48,573 nt of DNA from positions 1-48,573 of the forward strand of contig JANBQC010000168.1 in assembly GCA_027576995.1 (NCBI GenBank), read 5' to 3'. The DNA comes from Dimargaris cristalligena. Its lineage: Eukaryota > Kickxellomycota > Dimargaritomycetes > Dimargaritales > Dimargaritaceae. Both the position numbers and the translations under genes were made by a program. Shown piece by piece: positions 1 to 13,842 of this stretch. The notes beneath the pieces are model-generated. The model worked only from the letters and a program-made list of their open reading frames with translations, was not told the origin of the DNA and made no database searches. The stretch's first letter is position 1. Each line of letters begins with the position of its first letter.

Positions 1-1762
1 GCTCGTTGGGGGACCGGCCGGAGTTCTGTCACGTGATGGGGAGGGAGAGCGGGCCGGGGATTCGTCGGGCGGTTGCAGTAGGCCAACCCCTCTATTGAGT
101 CCACCAGGCTAGTTTGGTCGTAGAATACTTCGGGCCCTAGCTCTGCCTTGGTAGCATTTAAATCGGCCCCCACTAAAGGTAATATGGAGTTTCAGGAACA
201 CTGCTGATCAGATAAAAAAAAAGCCGTTCAACGGATGGGTAAGACAGTGGTGGTGGTGTGGTGCACACTACTAATTTCCACCACTCGCCAGCCTCTAAAT
301 CTAGCGGATAAGGTGGGGCGGGGTTCCCTATTGGGAGGGTGGGGTGACGTTGCCACATGGGGTTAGTGAGGGTTGGTTAGAGGGCTAGCGAACAACTAGC
401 TAACTAACTGTCCGTTTGCTGTGGCGGATATTCGCATTTAAAAATGGCACCCATTATATTATATTTTCCCATAGAGCCGCATTAGTTTAAATCCATCATT
501 TTAATCCAAGTGGTGAATTTCGCCTATATATATGATGAATGGTGGAGGTGGATGTTATTACGGCTGATTGGGATTCCTCCCGCCTAACCTGGCTCATGCC
601 GTTACGTGGCTTCTAGCAAAAGGATTGGGGTCAGAGAGGAGAGCGAGAGCGAGAGCGAAAATCGCAGGGCTAGTTAGGTTGGCTCACGTGCTCTCTCGCT
701 TTCTCTCCAATGCAGGCGGATTAATCGGGACGAATGACGAATGGCACGGTGTTCGGCTGCCACTTCTTCCGCTGCTGCTATAATACAACCCCCCTCCTAT
801 CTTCTTCACGCATTCCACCCGCCAACGGTCGTCGCCATTAACAAAAAACCATTGTAAGCCCCCACGTCTATAATTATCCGGATAAGCCATTTATGGTATA
901 CCTGGATTAAAGCGACCGTCCCTCGCTCCGTCCCGTCTTCCTTGCAAATCGAATTATTGCCGCTCGGAGAATCACCTTCAAAGGACAAATGGAAAGGGCG
1001 AGTCGTGGAGGAAACGTCTCCACTGAGAGGACACCTGCCCCCCATTTCATCTGGGACCCCGTGTGAGAAAGGAGGGGGGGCACATACACAGCCCACTACC
1101 ATTGGCAGTGAGGCATGGCAGCTGAAGTTGTTCAGCTAACCGCCGGTGGCATGTGAAAGGTAGGTAAGTTAAGTAGTCATTTATATTTATTTGGTGATGC
1201 TACGAAAAGCCGTCACATGCTCACGTTCTTCCCTGCGGAAGTCAAAGGCCACTCTCACTGAGCAACCCCCGTCATTAATAATCCACCGGACTGGGTTCAA
1301 TGAATGCGCAGATATCGTCTGTATGCACGCTGTAAGCGAGGGAGAGGCCCTATGCTTCCAAGGGAACGAGGGCGATCCCCCCGTACCAACTGGTTCACGC
1401 TCTAGGCCCTCCTATATATGCGTATATCCAGCCCATTCGTCTCGCCCCACACATTCCCATTACTTTGGCAGCTGAAACCCTTCCCGCACACCGCGCGATT
1501 CATTCACAGTAACTTCTTAATCTCTGGATATATAGCCCCGGCCCCGCCCATTCAAGCCAAGGCAAGTCAAGTGCTGTTTTCTCCCTCTGTACATAATACC
1601 CTTATATTATATACTCACCGGTACCCTCCGTGTAATATTTCCGCACCTCCCTCCTACCTTCTTTCCTGTGCCCTTTGGGTTTACACTATACCGTACCCGT
1701 CTCCTATTCTTTTTTCATTTTCTCTATTCAAAACCCCGCCCCCTTCTATATTACCTGTCAAC
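1..1762. other. gene-free left flank and Fox2 promoter/5' leader
   Basis: I see no supported gene here; open frames are short and lack family similarity. A short purine repeat built on GAGAGC lies at about 636-660. The last 200 bases before the Fox2 ATG are pyrimidine-rich (runs of C and T), which is typical of a fungal 5' leader. The region probably holds the Fox2 promoter, but no specific regulatory element was recognised. Confidence 0.5.
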
Positions 1763-4695
1763 ATGCCCGCCCAAGAACTCCGTTACGACGGCAAGGTGGT
1801 CGTGGTAACCGGTGCCGGTGGTGGTAAGTTCCCGCTTGAATATATATATATATATATATTACCCCACCTACATAACGCTGCTGAACCCTGCACCCTGGGC
1901 TTTAAACCGGCGCAATTGCAACTAACCAAACCTCTTCCATCTATTCCCATTGCTCGCCCACAGGCCTCGGTCGCGACTATGCCCTCTTCTTCGCTTCCCG
2001 CGGGGCCTCCGTGGTGGTCAATGACCTCGGTTCCTCGCTGGTGGGGGGTGGGGCCTCCCACTCCGCCGCCGATTCCCTGGTCGAGGAAATCCGCCAAAAG
2101 GGCGGCAAGGCCGTGGCCAACTACGATTCCGTGGAGAATGGCGCCGCCATTGTCCAGACCGCCCTGGAGGCCTTTGGCCGCATCGACGTGCTCATCAACA
2201 ACGCCGGGGTCCTCCGTGACAAGAGCTTCGCCCAAATGACCGACGCCGACTGGAACCTCGTCCAAGCCGTCCACCTGCGGGGCGCCTTCCTGGTGACCAA
2301 GGCCGCCTGGGACACCTTCCGCCGCCAGAAGTTCGGCCGCATTATCATGACCACCTCCTCCACCGGCCTGTATGGCAACTACGGTCAGGCCAACTACGGC
2401 TCGGCCAAACTGGCCCTGGTGGGTCTCTCCAACACCCTGGCCCAAGAGGGTGCCAAGTACAATATCCACTGCAATGCCATTGCCCCCATCGCCATGTCGC
2501 GCATGACCGAGTCCACTTTCCCCGCCGAGGTCGCCCCGCTGCTCAGCCCCAAGTGCATCACCCCCCTGGTGGCCTACCTCTGCCACGACTCCTGTGCCGA
2601 GACGGGTGGCGCCTACGAATTGGGCGGGGGCTGTGTGACCAAGGTCCGCTGGGAACGCGGCCAAGGCCACGTGTTCAAGGCCGACGCGAGCTTCACCCCC
2701 GCCGCCGTCCAGGCCGAGTGGGGTGCCATCACCGACTTCTCCCACCCCTACTACCCGAAAACTATCACCGAGGTCAACTGGATGGAACTGCTGGAGCGTG
2801 CCAACGCCGCCTCCGCCGGGCCCGCTCACCAGGGCGCCCCCCTGCGCTTCGATGGCAAGGTCGTGGTGGTGACGGGGGCCGGTGCCGGCTTGGGCCGGGC
2901 TTACGCCCTGCTATTCGCCCGGCTGGGCGCCAAGCTGGTTCTGAACGACTTGGGCCGCACGGAGACCGGCCGCCGTACCGCCGACGTGGTGGTGGAGGAG
3001 GTCCAGCAGCTGGGCGCCCCCGCCGTAGCCAACTACAGCTCGGTGGACGAGGGGGACGCCGTCATCGAAGCGGCCATTCGGGCCTTTGGTCGGGTCGACG
3101 TGATTGTCAACAACGCCGGAATTCTGCGGGACAGGAGTTTCGCCCGCATGACCGCCAAGGAGTGGGACCTGGTCTACCAGGTGCACCTGCTGGGCACCTA
3201 CAAGGTCACCCGGGCCGCCTGGCCCTACTTTTTGAAACAGAAATCCGGCCGGGTCATCAACACCTGCTCCGCGGTGGGTCTGTACGGCAACTTCGGCCAG
3301 GCCAATTACAGCGCCTGCAAGGCCGGCATCCTGGGCCTGAGCAACGTACTGGCCCTGGAGGGCGCCAAACACAACATCAAGATCCATACCATTGCCCCCA
3401 ACGCCGGGACCAGCATGACCGCTACGATTATGCCCCCCGAAGTCGTGGAGGCCCTCAAACCGGACTACGTCGCGCCTCTGGTGGCCTACCTGAGTCACGA
3501 CGCCTGCACCACCACCGGGGATATCTTCGAAGTCGGCAGCGGCTGGGTGGCCCAGGTCCGCCGCCAGCGGAGCGCCGGCAAATATTTTGATCCCCGCCAA
3601 CCCCTCACCCCCGAGGCGATCCGGGACCACTGGAGTGAAATCAGCTCCTTCGAAGGCCGCCCGTCGGCCTATCCGCGCTCGGGGCCTGAGGCCATCACGG
3701 CCATCGTCCAGGAGATTGTGCAGAGACTGCAGACCTCCCAGAAAGCGGGGGGTAAAGCCCCGGCGGCCAGCCAAAAGCTGTTGGATGTGGCGGCCGTCCG
3801 CCAGCGGGCCTACCCGGAACTCACCTTCTCCTACACCGAGCGGGACGTGATTCTGTACGCCCTGGGTATCGGGGCCAGCCGCAAGGACCTCCACCTGGTG
3901 TACGAAAACGACCTGAACTTTAGCACCTTCCCCACCTTCCCGGTCCTTGGGTCCCACCAGGGCGACTTGGAACTGGGAGCGTTCCTGCCGAACTTCAGGC
4001 CCATGATGCTCCTGCACGGCGAGCAGTTCCTGGAAATCCACCGCCCCGTGCCCACCGAAGCCGCCCTCACCATGAAGACCAGCATTGTGGACGTCCTGGA
4101 CAAGAAGTCTGGGGCCGTGGTGGTGGCCCGCGTGACCTATTTCAACGCCGATAAGGAGTTGGTGGCCACAACCGAATCGTCCCTTTTCGTGCGAGGCAGC
4201 GGGGGATTTAGCCAGCACCCCAACTTCAAGGCAGTCGCCCCCTCCACGGACCGTTCGCCGGCGGCCCTGGCCTCGAATGACCCGCCCGCCCGCCCCGCCG
4301 ACGCGGTGGTGAGCCAGCATGTGCCCGAAAATCAGGCCGCCCTGTACCGCCTCAACGGTGACTACAACCCGCTGCACCTCGACCCCGCCATGTCATCCCT
4401 GGGCGGATTCAAAATACCCATTTTACACGGACTGTGCAGCTACGGCCACGCGGCCCGCCACATTATGCAAACCTACGGTGGTAACCAAGCTGACTTTTTG
4501 AAGGACATCAAGGCCCGCTTCACCGGCCATGTCTTCCCAGGCGAGACCCTGGAGACCCACATGTGGTTAGTGGACAATGGCCGCAAGGTTCTGTTCCAGG
4601 TCCGCGATGTAGAGCGGGACTCCTGGGTCATCAAATCAGGGGCCGTCACTTTGACCAAACCGGCCACTACGGCCGTTGGCCAAAGCAAGCTTTAA
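1763..4695 (+). CDS. FOX2: peroxisomal multifunctional beta-oxidation enzyme (MFE-2), Fox2 type
   Basis: Two exons, 1763-1823 and 1964-4695, joined across a 140-nt GTAAGT...CAG intron, give 930 residues (yeast Fox2 has about 900). Two short-chain dehydrogenase domains come first. Domain A (about 8-300) has the TGAGGGLGR nucleotide loop, split by the intron, and an active-site YGSAK. Domain B (about 314-600) has TGAGAGLGR and YSACK. A C-terminal hotdog-fold enoyl-CoA hydratase-2 domain (about 640-925) carries the motif LNGDYNPLH with the catalytic Asp and His. The protein ends in SKL, a canonical PTS1, so it should act in the peroxisome matrix. The family converts trans-2-enoyl-CoA through the (3R)-hydroxy intermediate to 3-ketoacyl-CoA in fatty-acid beta-oxidation. 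There is no SCP-2 domain, as usual in fungi. The ATG at 1763 gives MPAQELRYDGK, leading straight into the fold. Confidence 0.96.
1841..1860. repeat. (TA)n tract inside the Fox2 intron
   Basis: A 19-base run of alternating T and A ends at 1859. It starts about 17 bases after the 5' splice site at 1824. Confidence 0.9.
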
Positions 4696-5529
4696 ATAGG
4701 CCCATGGCATGCCCCTCGTCATGGATTGGTCCCTTTTTATTTAAAAACAACATACACCCCTATTTGCCTAACCACGCCGAACAAATGGCGCTCAGTTATT
4801 TTTTTAATGGTTTTATCCTTAGCACGACCCCCACCGATTATGCATTTTCTTAATTTACTAGCCTCTTCACTCCCCTGCTCCGACTTGGGGATGGTCCACT
4901 TTATTAGATGGTACAGATTAAATCTCATTAAACCAGTGTAGTATATAGACCCGGGCGGTTGCATTATCAGACACAATAAGGAGGAAACATGGGAAAAGGG
5001 GGAAGTGGGGGGTTAAACCAAATAGCAATACATTCCAACGGCCATCTGCTGGGAGGAGTGCTATAGGGCCTTCTGAATTGCCTATATCGTTGAACCTCGA
5101 ACTGCAGCCGGCTGTTCTCTCTCCCTTCCGGAAAATATAATTAGAGGGCAGCCTAACTCCAGTTCAACAATCAAAGTGATTTCATGGGCGCAATTTAATT
5201 ATACAGCTAGAGATGAGCCAGCTACAACAGATAGTAAGATTCTATAATAATAATAATAAAAAGTAAATGATTGCAGCAGCATTCCGCCACCATTGGTAGG
5301 TTAATCTAACCTGCATTAGCCAATTAACCATTGAACCACATGCCCAGATAAATAGAGTTAATATAATTCTTTATTTTTGTAAATAAAAATAATAAGAGGA
5401 AAAAAGAGAGAGAAAAACATGAACAGACAATAGAGAATAGCAACAAGGGCCATGGTGTACATACAAACTCAAAGACGGAGTACTAACAAGAGATATTCAG
5501 CAAATATGGGAGGGAGGGGTGGGTGGGGG
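4696..5529. other. convergent 3' intergenic region Fox2/Cdt1
   Basis: This is the spacer between the stop codons of two convergent genes. It is AT-rich, with several AATAAA-like stretches (for example around 5225-5265 and 5385-5395) that could serve as polyadenylation signals for either strand. No gene is seen. Confidence 0.5.
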
Positions 5530-7880
5530 TTAGGCGGTCGCTTCGAGCAGCTTGGCCTGGATGGTATCCTTCGCAGACCGCACCGAAACAGCGCGATCCA
5601 CTTTTACCATGGTCTCGATACCAATGATGGTCAATTTGCACCAGGTCGGGACGGTGGTGGACAGTAGGGAGATGTGTTGCACGGCCTCCGACTCGGAGAG
5701 GGGTAGCTTATGGCTGTCGACCAATTTAGGAGCGAGTTCCTTCATTTTCATAATGGTTCGCTTTGCGGCATAGAATAAAAAGGAAAGGGTGTCGACCATA
5801 TCGGGGAGGCGACTTAGCATGGCCCGGTGGGTAACATTTTCGGGAGTAATGCCCAACATGGTGTCCCGCTTGCGGTTTTGCTCCTTCTGCCGGATGCGCT
5901 CCAGGAGGGAGAGGGGCTTGCTGGCCGGTGGTTTCGGAGCGGCGGACTCGTCGCTGGCCAGGGGGGCAATGGCAGCAGCGCTGCCAGGAGCGGAAGCGGC
6001 CACGATCCCCACCCGACTGGGGTGGCGGCCCTTCAGCTTAGCAAGCAAATCCTGAACCCGCTGCTGGGAAACGGTGTGAAGTTCCAGGCGGGGTAGGGTG
6101 GCGGAAGGTACCGCCGAGACTTGAGTATCGAGTTTAAAATCGGCGTGCCATTGGTCTAAAACTTGGATAGAAGCGACGGGAGACATGCCCAGATCATTTT
6201 CCAGAAAGCGGTTGTGGGCCTGGAACGTATAATTGAGGAGAGCATCTTTAAACTGGGAGCGCCGGGCCTCGAGTTGACCGCCCGTTAGGACCCCATCAAA
6301 GTGCGGACCCCACTGGATTTCAACGGACGGAATTCGGGCACCCTGGTGGAGGTGGCGCACAGCATTCAGGTGGTAAATCTCCGGACAAAGGGTCATGATC
6401 TGCCCGAGGTGCTCCAGTTCAAAGTTGCGCCGGCACATGTTCTCAACGGGCTTCCGGATACGATGGTAGATGCAGGGTTGATTCTGACCCTTCATAAAGA
6501 CCAGGGTATGTTCGATACTTTGAAAAAGCATATCTAAGCGCTGTAATTCGGACGGTAGCCCCAGGGAGATGGTATGGGCGGCCGAGGCAGGGTTCGACCG
6601 CAAATGCTGGAATTTTTGGAAGCCGGGGAGCTCCCCTTCGGAGGCGGGGGGAGCCAGGGCCAGCGGGGTCGTGATGGGGGATACGTCGATTGTGGGCCCG
6701 GAGTCCGCGGGGGACGGAACGAGAGCAGTGGGCGATTGGGGGGCAATTCCGTAGCGTAGGCAGCGATGGGCCTCACGAATAGCCTCGGTCTCAATTTGAC
6801 GAGCAGCCAGCGGGGTGGGTTGAAGCGAATCGGGTCTATTTTTTTATAATAATAAAAAAAGGGCATGGCATAACCATGTAGCCAAAGCAATACATCCAAA
6901 AATATGTAATATAGGGAGGATATTAGTTGCGTCCATGACCGACATCGGTATAGTTAATTAGGGATGGGCGGTGATGTCAAATTAGTAAGCTGATTAGAGT
7001 TATATAGACTTACGCGCTGGGGGGGGCAACGGGCTCTTGGACGGGGGCTGGCAACGCGGTTGCCGGAACCTGGGGGGCCGGGGAGGGTAGAGGTTGGGTG
7101 ATGCAGGCTGGCACAGTGGGCGAGGCGTCCTTGGGGTGGGGGGGTGGATTAACCGGCGTAGTAACCGGGGCAAACTGCAATTGGGGCTGGGATTTGGAGC
7201 GGATGGTAGGAGGAGCGCCGCGGGCCCGTTTGGTGGATGGCGGAGTGGGTTCGCCGGATATGACTTGCGTACGCGCGGACCTACAGGGAGTCGTGGCTGC
7301 GACCCGACCTGGAGTTGTCTGGTGACCTCGGGGGGACCTGCGAATCTAATGAAGGGAATTGGACCGCCATACGAAATTGAAAAACCGGGTGAGTCGAATG
7401 GGCCGGGGCTACAGCCACCCTCACTATCGGGCACGAAAATCCAAGGAATATCAATACGACATGGTCTGGTCGGCACAGGCCCGTCTGGATCACTTACTTG
7501 ATGGGCCCCTCCGGGTTCGCCAAACACGGATAGCAGCAACTTGTGGGCGGGAGCTGGCAGGGACGCATCTTCCTCTAATTTGCGCTTCTATCCACCAGGA
7601 ACGGGATATATATATATATATATGGATAAGGATCAATCAAATTAAAACGGTGGCCGTGATCAATACTCGGCGATTAAATCATCTTAGACATCGCCATTCC
7701 CATCGATCATAATCCACAATGATAGATGGTCCAAGCTTAACCCAAAAATGGAGTTCCAACGGGGCCGGGGCTTACCTTGACGGACTGGACCGGTGTGAGT
7801 TGCTGTTTACCCACATCGCGGGCAATATTGGCCTTGCGGGCCGGTAGGAAACGCGTGAGTGATACTGTTTTTTCGGTCAT
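5530..7880 (-). CDS. CDT1: DNA replication licensing factor Cdt1
   Basis: Four exons on the minus strand: 7880-7776, 7587-7498, 7345-7014 and 6835-5530. All junctions are GT-AG and in phase, giving 610 residues. Residues 1-16 contain TVSLTRFLPARK, resembling the PIP degron at the N terminus of Cdt1 proteins. Residues about 60-250 are disordered and Pro/Ser-rich. About 270-420 is the Cdt1 central winged-helix domain (LPSELQRLDMLFQSIEHT, RRNFELEHLGQIMTLCPEIY). About 510-590 is the C-terminal winged-helix domain that contacts MCM in the family (VTHRAMLSRLPDMVDTL). Cdt1 brings the Mcm2-7 helicase to ORC/Cdc6 at origins in G1. The third exon's acceptor is less certain: AG at 7347-7346 is preferred, and another in-frame AG lies 27 nt downstream. 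Confidence 0.9.
7606..7623. repeat. (TA)n tract in Cdt1 intron 1
   Basis: Alternating AT run close to the 3' splice site (AG at 7589-7588) of the first Cdt1 intron. Confidence 0.85.
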
Positions 7881-8080
7881 TTTATGGAAGAGAGATGGTT
7901 TAAGCAAGTGCGACTAGCACAAGTCGGTGTCAAAAAACAAACAACCACGGGGTATATTTGGTTCAAAAGACAAAAGTACAAGGTCAAACAAAGTAAAAGG
8001 TCGGACAAGGCCTTTGCGCGGGTTATTTGAATGGGGAGGAGCGGGTTGATCTGACCAGGGCTCTAGGGTTGGTAGAGCAT

Positions 8081-8588
8081 ATAAACAAAGGAGCGGAGGA
8101 GTAAGGAAATGGCGAACAATATCAAGCTTAGAGGGTTAGGGTTGTGTTATGACCACACCACGGAGTACCAGCAGTTATGAAGCGGGACCAAAGAGGTTGG
8201 CAATTAAGAGCAGTTCAAAGGGCTTCAAAAAGGAGCAACTAGGTGTAGGAAGTAGTACTACTTCGCACTAGGGAAGAGATGCTGTGGGTGGAGGACCAAT
8301 GTAGGACAAGAGCGGGGGTTTGGGGAGAAAGACGCGTTCGAGTTGGTGTAAGTTTGAACCTTAGAGTTAGCGGGTTAGAAACACGGAAAGAGATATAAGT
8401 AAATAGTGTCCAGCTCAAGGCAGCGAAAGTAAACATAAACACTCCATAGGCAGACCTAAGTAAATAACAGAGAGGCTATTTACAAGAGATATAGAGTTGC
8501 AGTGAGCGAAACCCTCTTTGCCCAACTCTAAACTGCCAGTGGCGTATACCGTGAGGGCTAGTGACAATCATAATGATAGTGTAAACAA
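8081..8588. promoter_or_regulatory. cluster of forkhead core motifs upstream of Cdt1
   Basis: RTAAACA cores on the plus strand lie at 8081-8087 (ATAAACAA), 8429-8435 (GTAAACA), 8435-8441 (ATAAACA) and 8581-8587 (GTAAACAA). They are about 200-700 bases upstream of the Cdt1 ATG. RTAAACA(A) is the established forkhead-factor consensus. The cluster is visible in sequence; binding is inferred. Confidence 0.4.
8332..8337. promoter_or_regulatory. MluI cell-cycle box (ACGCGT) upstream of Cdt1
   Basis: An exact palindromic ACGCGT, the MBF binding consensus of yeasts, sits about 450 bases upstream of the Cdt1 start, inside the forkhead-motif cluster. A second copy at 7851-7856 lies within Cdt1 exon 1. 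The fission yeast cdt1 gene is a known MBF target. Confidence 0.4.
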
Positions 8589-9543
8589 TCCTATTATTAC
8601 TATTAGAATTCACTTCTCCCAATACCTCTAGAAATAAATATAAATATAAATGTTCCCATCGCACCCCTTTGGGAAGAAAAGATGCTCCACCAATCAGAGA
8701 CCTCTCCTGTCCCTAGACCCCAACAAAATGGAAATAACACAGTGTCTCTATAACAACACCAGGGGAGAAGAGACCTCCTCCACCCACCCGCAAAGTTTAG
8801 GGGCTTAGAGGGTCATCGGTCGTCGTGAGCAGAAGGGAGAACCCGTAGCATCCCAATCCCTTGATATTGACATTTATTGCGGATGACAGGTAAATCGGGA
8901 AAAATGGATTCAAAAAGTAATTATAAGTAAAAATATGGATAGAGTAAAAAACAACCAAATGATTAAATAGTCAAAACCAAGACCCATAATTAGGCTCAGT
9001 TTCGGAGAATGCGCCAGGTGAAAGCAAAAAGGAAAATTGAATGGAATAGTAGATAGAAGACTCATTCCTGAATATAGTTACAATTACAGCCTAGAGGATC
9101 AAAAAAACAACAACTGGGTGGGGTAAATGAACGGGGATTTTAGAGAGTTAGAGGGTTAGTTAGTAGTTTGGCCTCCTCGAATGCACATCAGCCAACTTTG
9201 GCTTTTGATTGAAATATATAAAGAGGTATATAAAAAGTCGCCGCTGATTATATAAAATCAACCAATCAACAAAATGGCTCAAGGTCGTTAGTAAAAGCGG
9301 TCATTGGTGAAGGCTAGAGGGTTGGAGAGGACATATTTACCCTTAGTTAGGTAGGGGGGAAGTCGACCAGCCGAACCCCCGAAGCCTAAAGAAGAGCGTG
9401 GACGCCTCCTCCGCCACCCAGTTCCTGCCCCTCTGGAGGTCGTCCCGAAATCAGATAGTATAGGTGAATGCGAGCAACCGAAGGATACTCGGTAAAATAA
9501 AATAAAAACAAAGACAAAGGCAATAGAGATTAAGGTCTTTTCT

Positions 9544-12084
<2,541 letters not shown>

Positions 12085-12892
12085 CTATAGCTGGGGCGAC
12101 TTACCCGTCAGGATACGAAAGGCTTCGATATACTTGGCAATGGTGTTCTGCACGACCGTCTCGGGCAGATCAATGCTGGTCTGACGGTCGAACCCCACGC
12201 TGTTCAAATAGTCGCGCAGGTATTGCTTATCAAAGCTCTTGGGGCTGCTGCCCGGTTGGTAGCTTTGGGCATCCCAGAACCGTGACGAGTCGGGAGTTAA
12301 CACCTCGTCCGCCAGCAGCAACGAAGAGTCCCCTCCCACTAACTGGCCGAATTCAAACTTAGTGTCCGCAATAATAATGCCCCGCTCCAGGGCATACTGG
12401 TGGGCCTTGGCGTACAACGCCAGCGCCGCCGACTCCATGGCGCGTGCGGCAGGCTCCCCAATCATCTCCACCACCTTACTAGGGTGGATATTCATATCAT
12501 GCTCCCCCAGTTCGGCCTTGGTGCTGGGCGTAAACAGGGGTTTCGGAAGCTGCGCACTCTCCACCAGGTTGGGCGGCAACGGAATATCACACACCGATTG
12601 CTGCGCTTGGTACTCCTGCCAGCCCGATCCGGACAAATAGCCCCGCACAATCGCCTCGACAGGGTAGATTTCGGCGCGCTTGACCAAAAGCGAGCGACCT
12701 TCCAATTGATCCCGATATTTCTGCACCTGGGCCGGCATCTGGTCCATGTCCGCCGTAATTAGGTGGTTGGGCAGGACATCCCCAAGGTAGTTAAACCAAA
12801 ACACGCTCAGTTGAGTCAGAACCTTGCCTTTGCCGGGAATACCCTGGAACCCCGTGCAACAGAGAGGGAAGTAGTCAACCACAAAGCCATAA

Positions 12893-12926
<34 letters not shown>

Positions 12927-13211
12927 TCAATTAAATACCAGACACTAGATACTAAACCCTCAAAGACCCATATATATATATATTATATATTCAATAATAA
13001 GTAAAGGTCAAATAGGGACGAACCCGTCAGAGCACTGTCAGTGTAAAGCACCCGGCGGCAAACGTACCGTTTTCATAACCACGTCAAAGGCGCTAATGCG
13101 GTCGGTGGCGACGAACAATAACGACTTCTCGTCGACTGCATACAGATCCCGAACTTTGCCCCGCGACAGGAGCGTCAACTCCGGACAGTTACTTTCGAGC
13201 AGAGCGGCCAT
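12085..13211 (-). CDS. ADE1: phosphoribosylaminoimidazole-succinocarboxamide synthase (SAICAR synthetase)
   Basis: Two exons, 13211-13068 and 12843-12085, separated by a 224-nt intron, give 300 residues (yeast Ade1 has 306). Exon 1 encodes [13 protein letters not shown] and [11 protein letters not shown], the N-terminal ATP-binding part of the fold. The splice rejoins it exactly to [16 protein letters not shown]. Further hallmarks are [29 protein letters not shown] and IADTKFEFG. The enzyme condenses CAIR with aspartate using ATP to make SAICAR, step seven of de novo purine synthesis, in the cytosol. It is a stand-alone protein, as in fungi, not fused to AIR carboxylase as in animals. The reading-through C terminus is [15 protein letters not shown] lies within its last codons, so an alternative last exon cannot be excluded. 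Confidence 0.95.
12893..12990. repeat. (TAA)n and (TA)n tracts in the SAICAR synthase intron
   Basis: About eleven TAA/AAT units at 12893-12926 and a TATATA tract at 12971-12990 together occupy a good part of the 224-nt intron. Confidence 0.85.
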
Positions 13212-13842
13212 GGTTAGGTAGGGTTAGTTATGTAAAATAGTAAAAAGTTGGTTACAGCTAATCGACTACGGACCAAAAACAGTCGTAAGGGTAAGAACAA
13301 ACTGGGGTTAAGAAAGAAGGGAAGGAGCAGAGCGGGACTGCACCACCCGTACTGAATGCGAACCAGGTGGAACCAAAGGGCCGATCTGAACTGGTTCTGA
13401 AACCCTCATAGGTGGGGGAATAATAACTTATTGGCCCTTAGAACCACTCTCATGGGTGGTTTTTCCTTCCCCAACCCAGGAATCGGATTGGTGGCAGAGG
13501 GAAACGGCCCACCAACCTATTTATATCATATATATATATATATATATATCAAGAGCCGTCTTCATCATACACCAGAATATATAATATTACAATAGGCCTC
13601 ATTTATCAGGATGAAGCACCAACGCCATTGTCAGCGGTAACCCCCTTTGATCACACTTGAACTTGTTCAGAAACGGTACAGTTTATATGTAATAAAATGA
13701 TATGCACTAAACAAATAGAAATCGAGCCACTCGGCCCCATTGTCATAATGGGTTGACCCGGAGTGCCCCCACCGGCGAAATAGAGATACGCGTCCCCGCG
13801 AAAAAACCAACAACAACCAGACGAAAACCCCCATAAAACGCG
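13212..13842. other. SAICAR synthase promoter / uS15m 3' flank
   Basis: No gene seen. It contains a 22-bp (TA)n tract at 13528-13549, a possible TATA-like region about 320 bases upstream of the SAICAR synthase ATG, and an ACGCGT at 13788-13793. Confidence 0.45.
13528..13549. repeat. (TA)n microsatellite
   Basis: Alternating AT run upstream of the SAICAR synthase gene. Confidence 0.85.

Larger units (their letters stand above)
7881..9543. other. long spacer: Cdt1 promoter and forkhead-gene 3' flank
   Basis: A 1.66-kb AT-rich interval between the Cdt1 start and the stop of the forkhead gene, both on the minus strand. No convincing ORF lies in it. It contains an ACGCGT box and several RTAAACA motifs (listed separately), so it most likely holds the Cdt1 promoter and leader. 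Confidence 0.5.

Noticed and set aside
1783..4377. Two long minus-strand open frames (348 and 488 codons) opposite Fox2
   Set aside because: They are rich in Gly, Val and His and mirror the GC-rich third positions of Fox2; no domain is recognisable. They are antisense shadows.
8126..8145. GGTTAGGG words (also near 11252 and 45135) that resemble telomere repeats
   Set aside because: Each is a single unit without tandem array.
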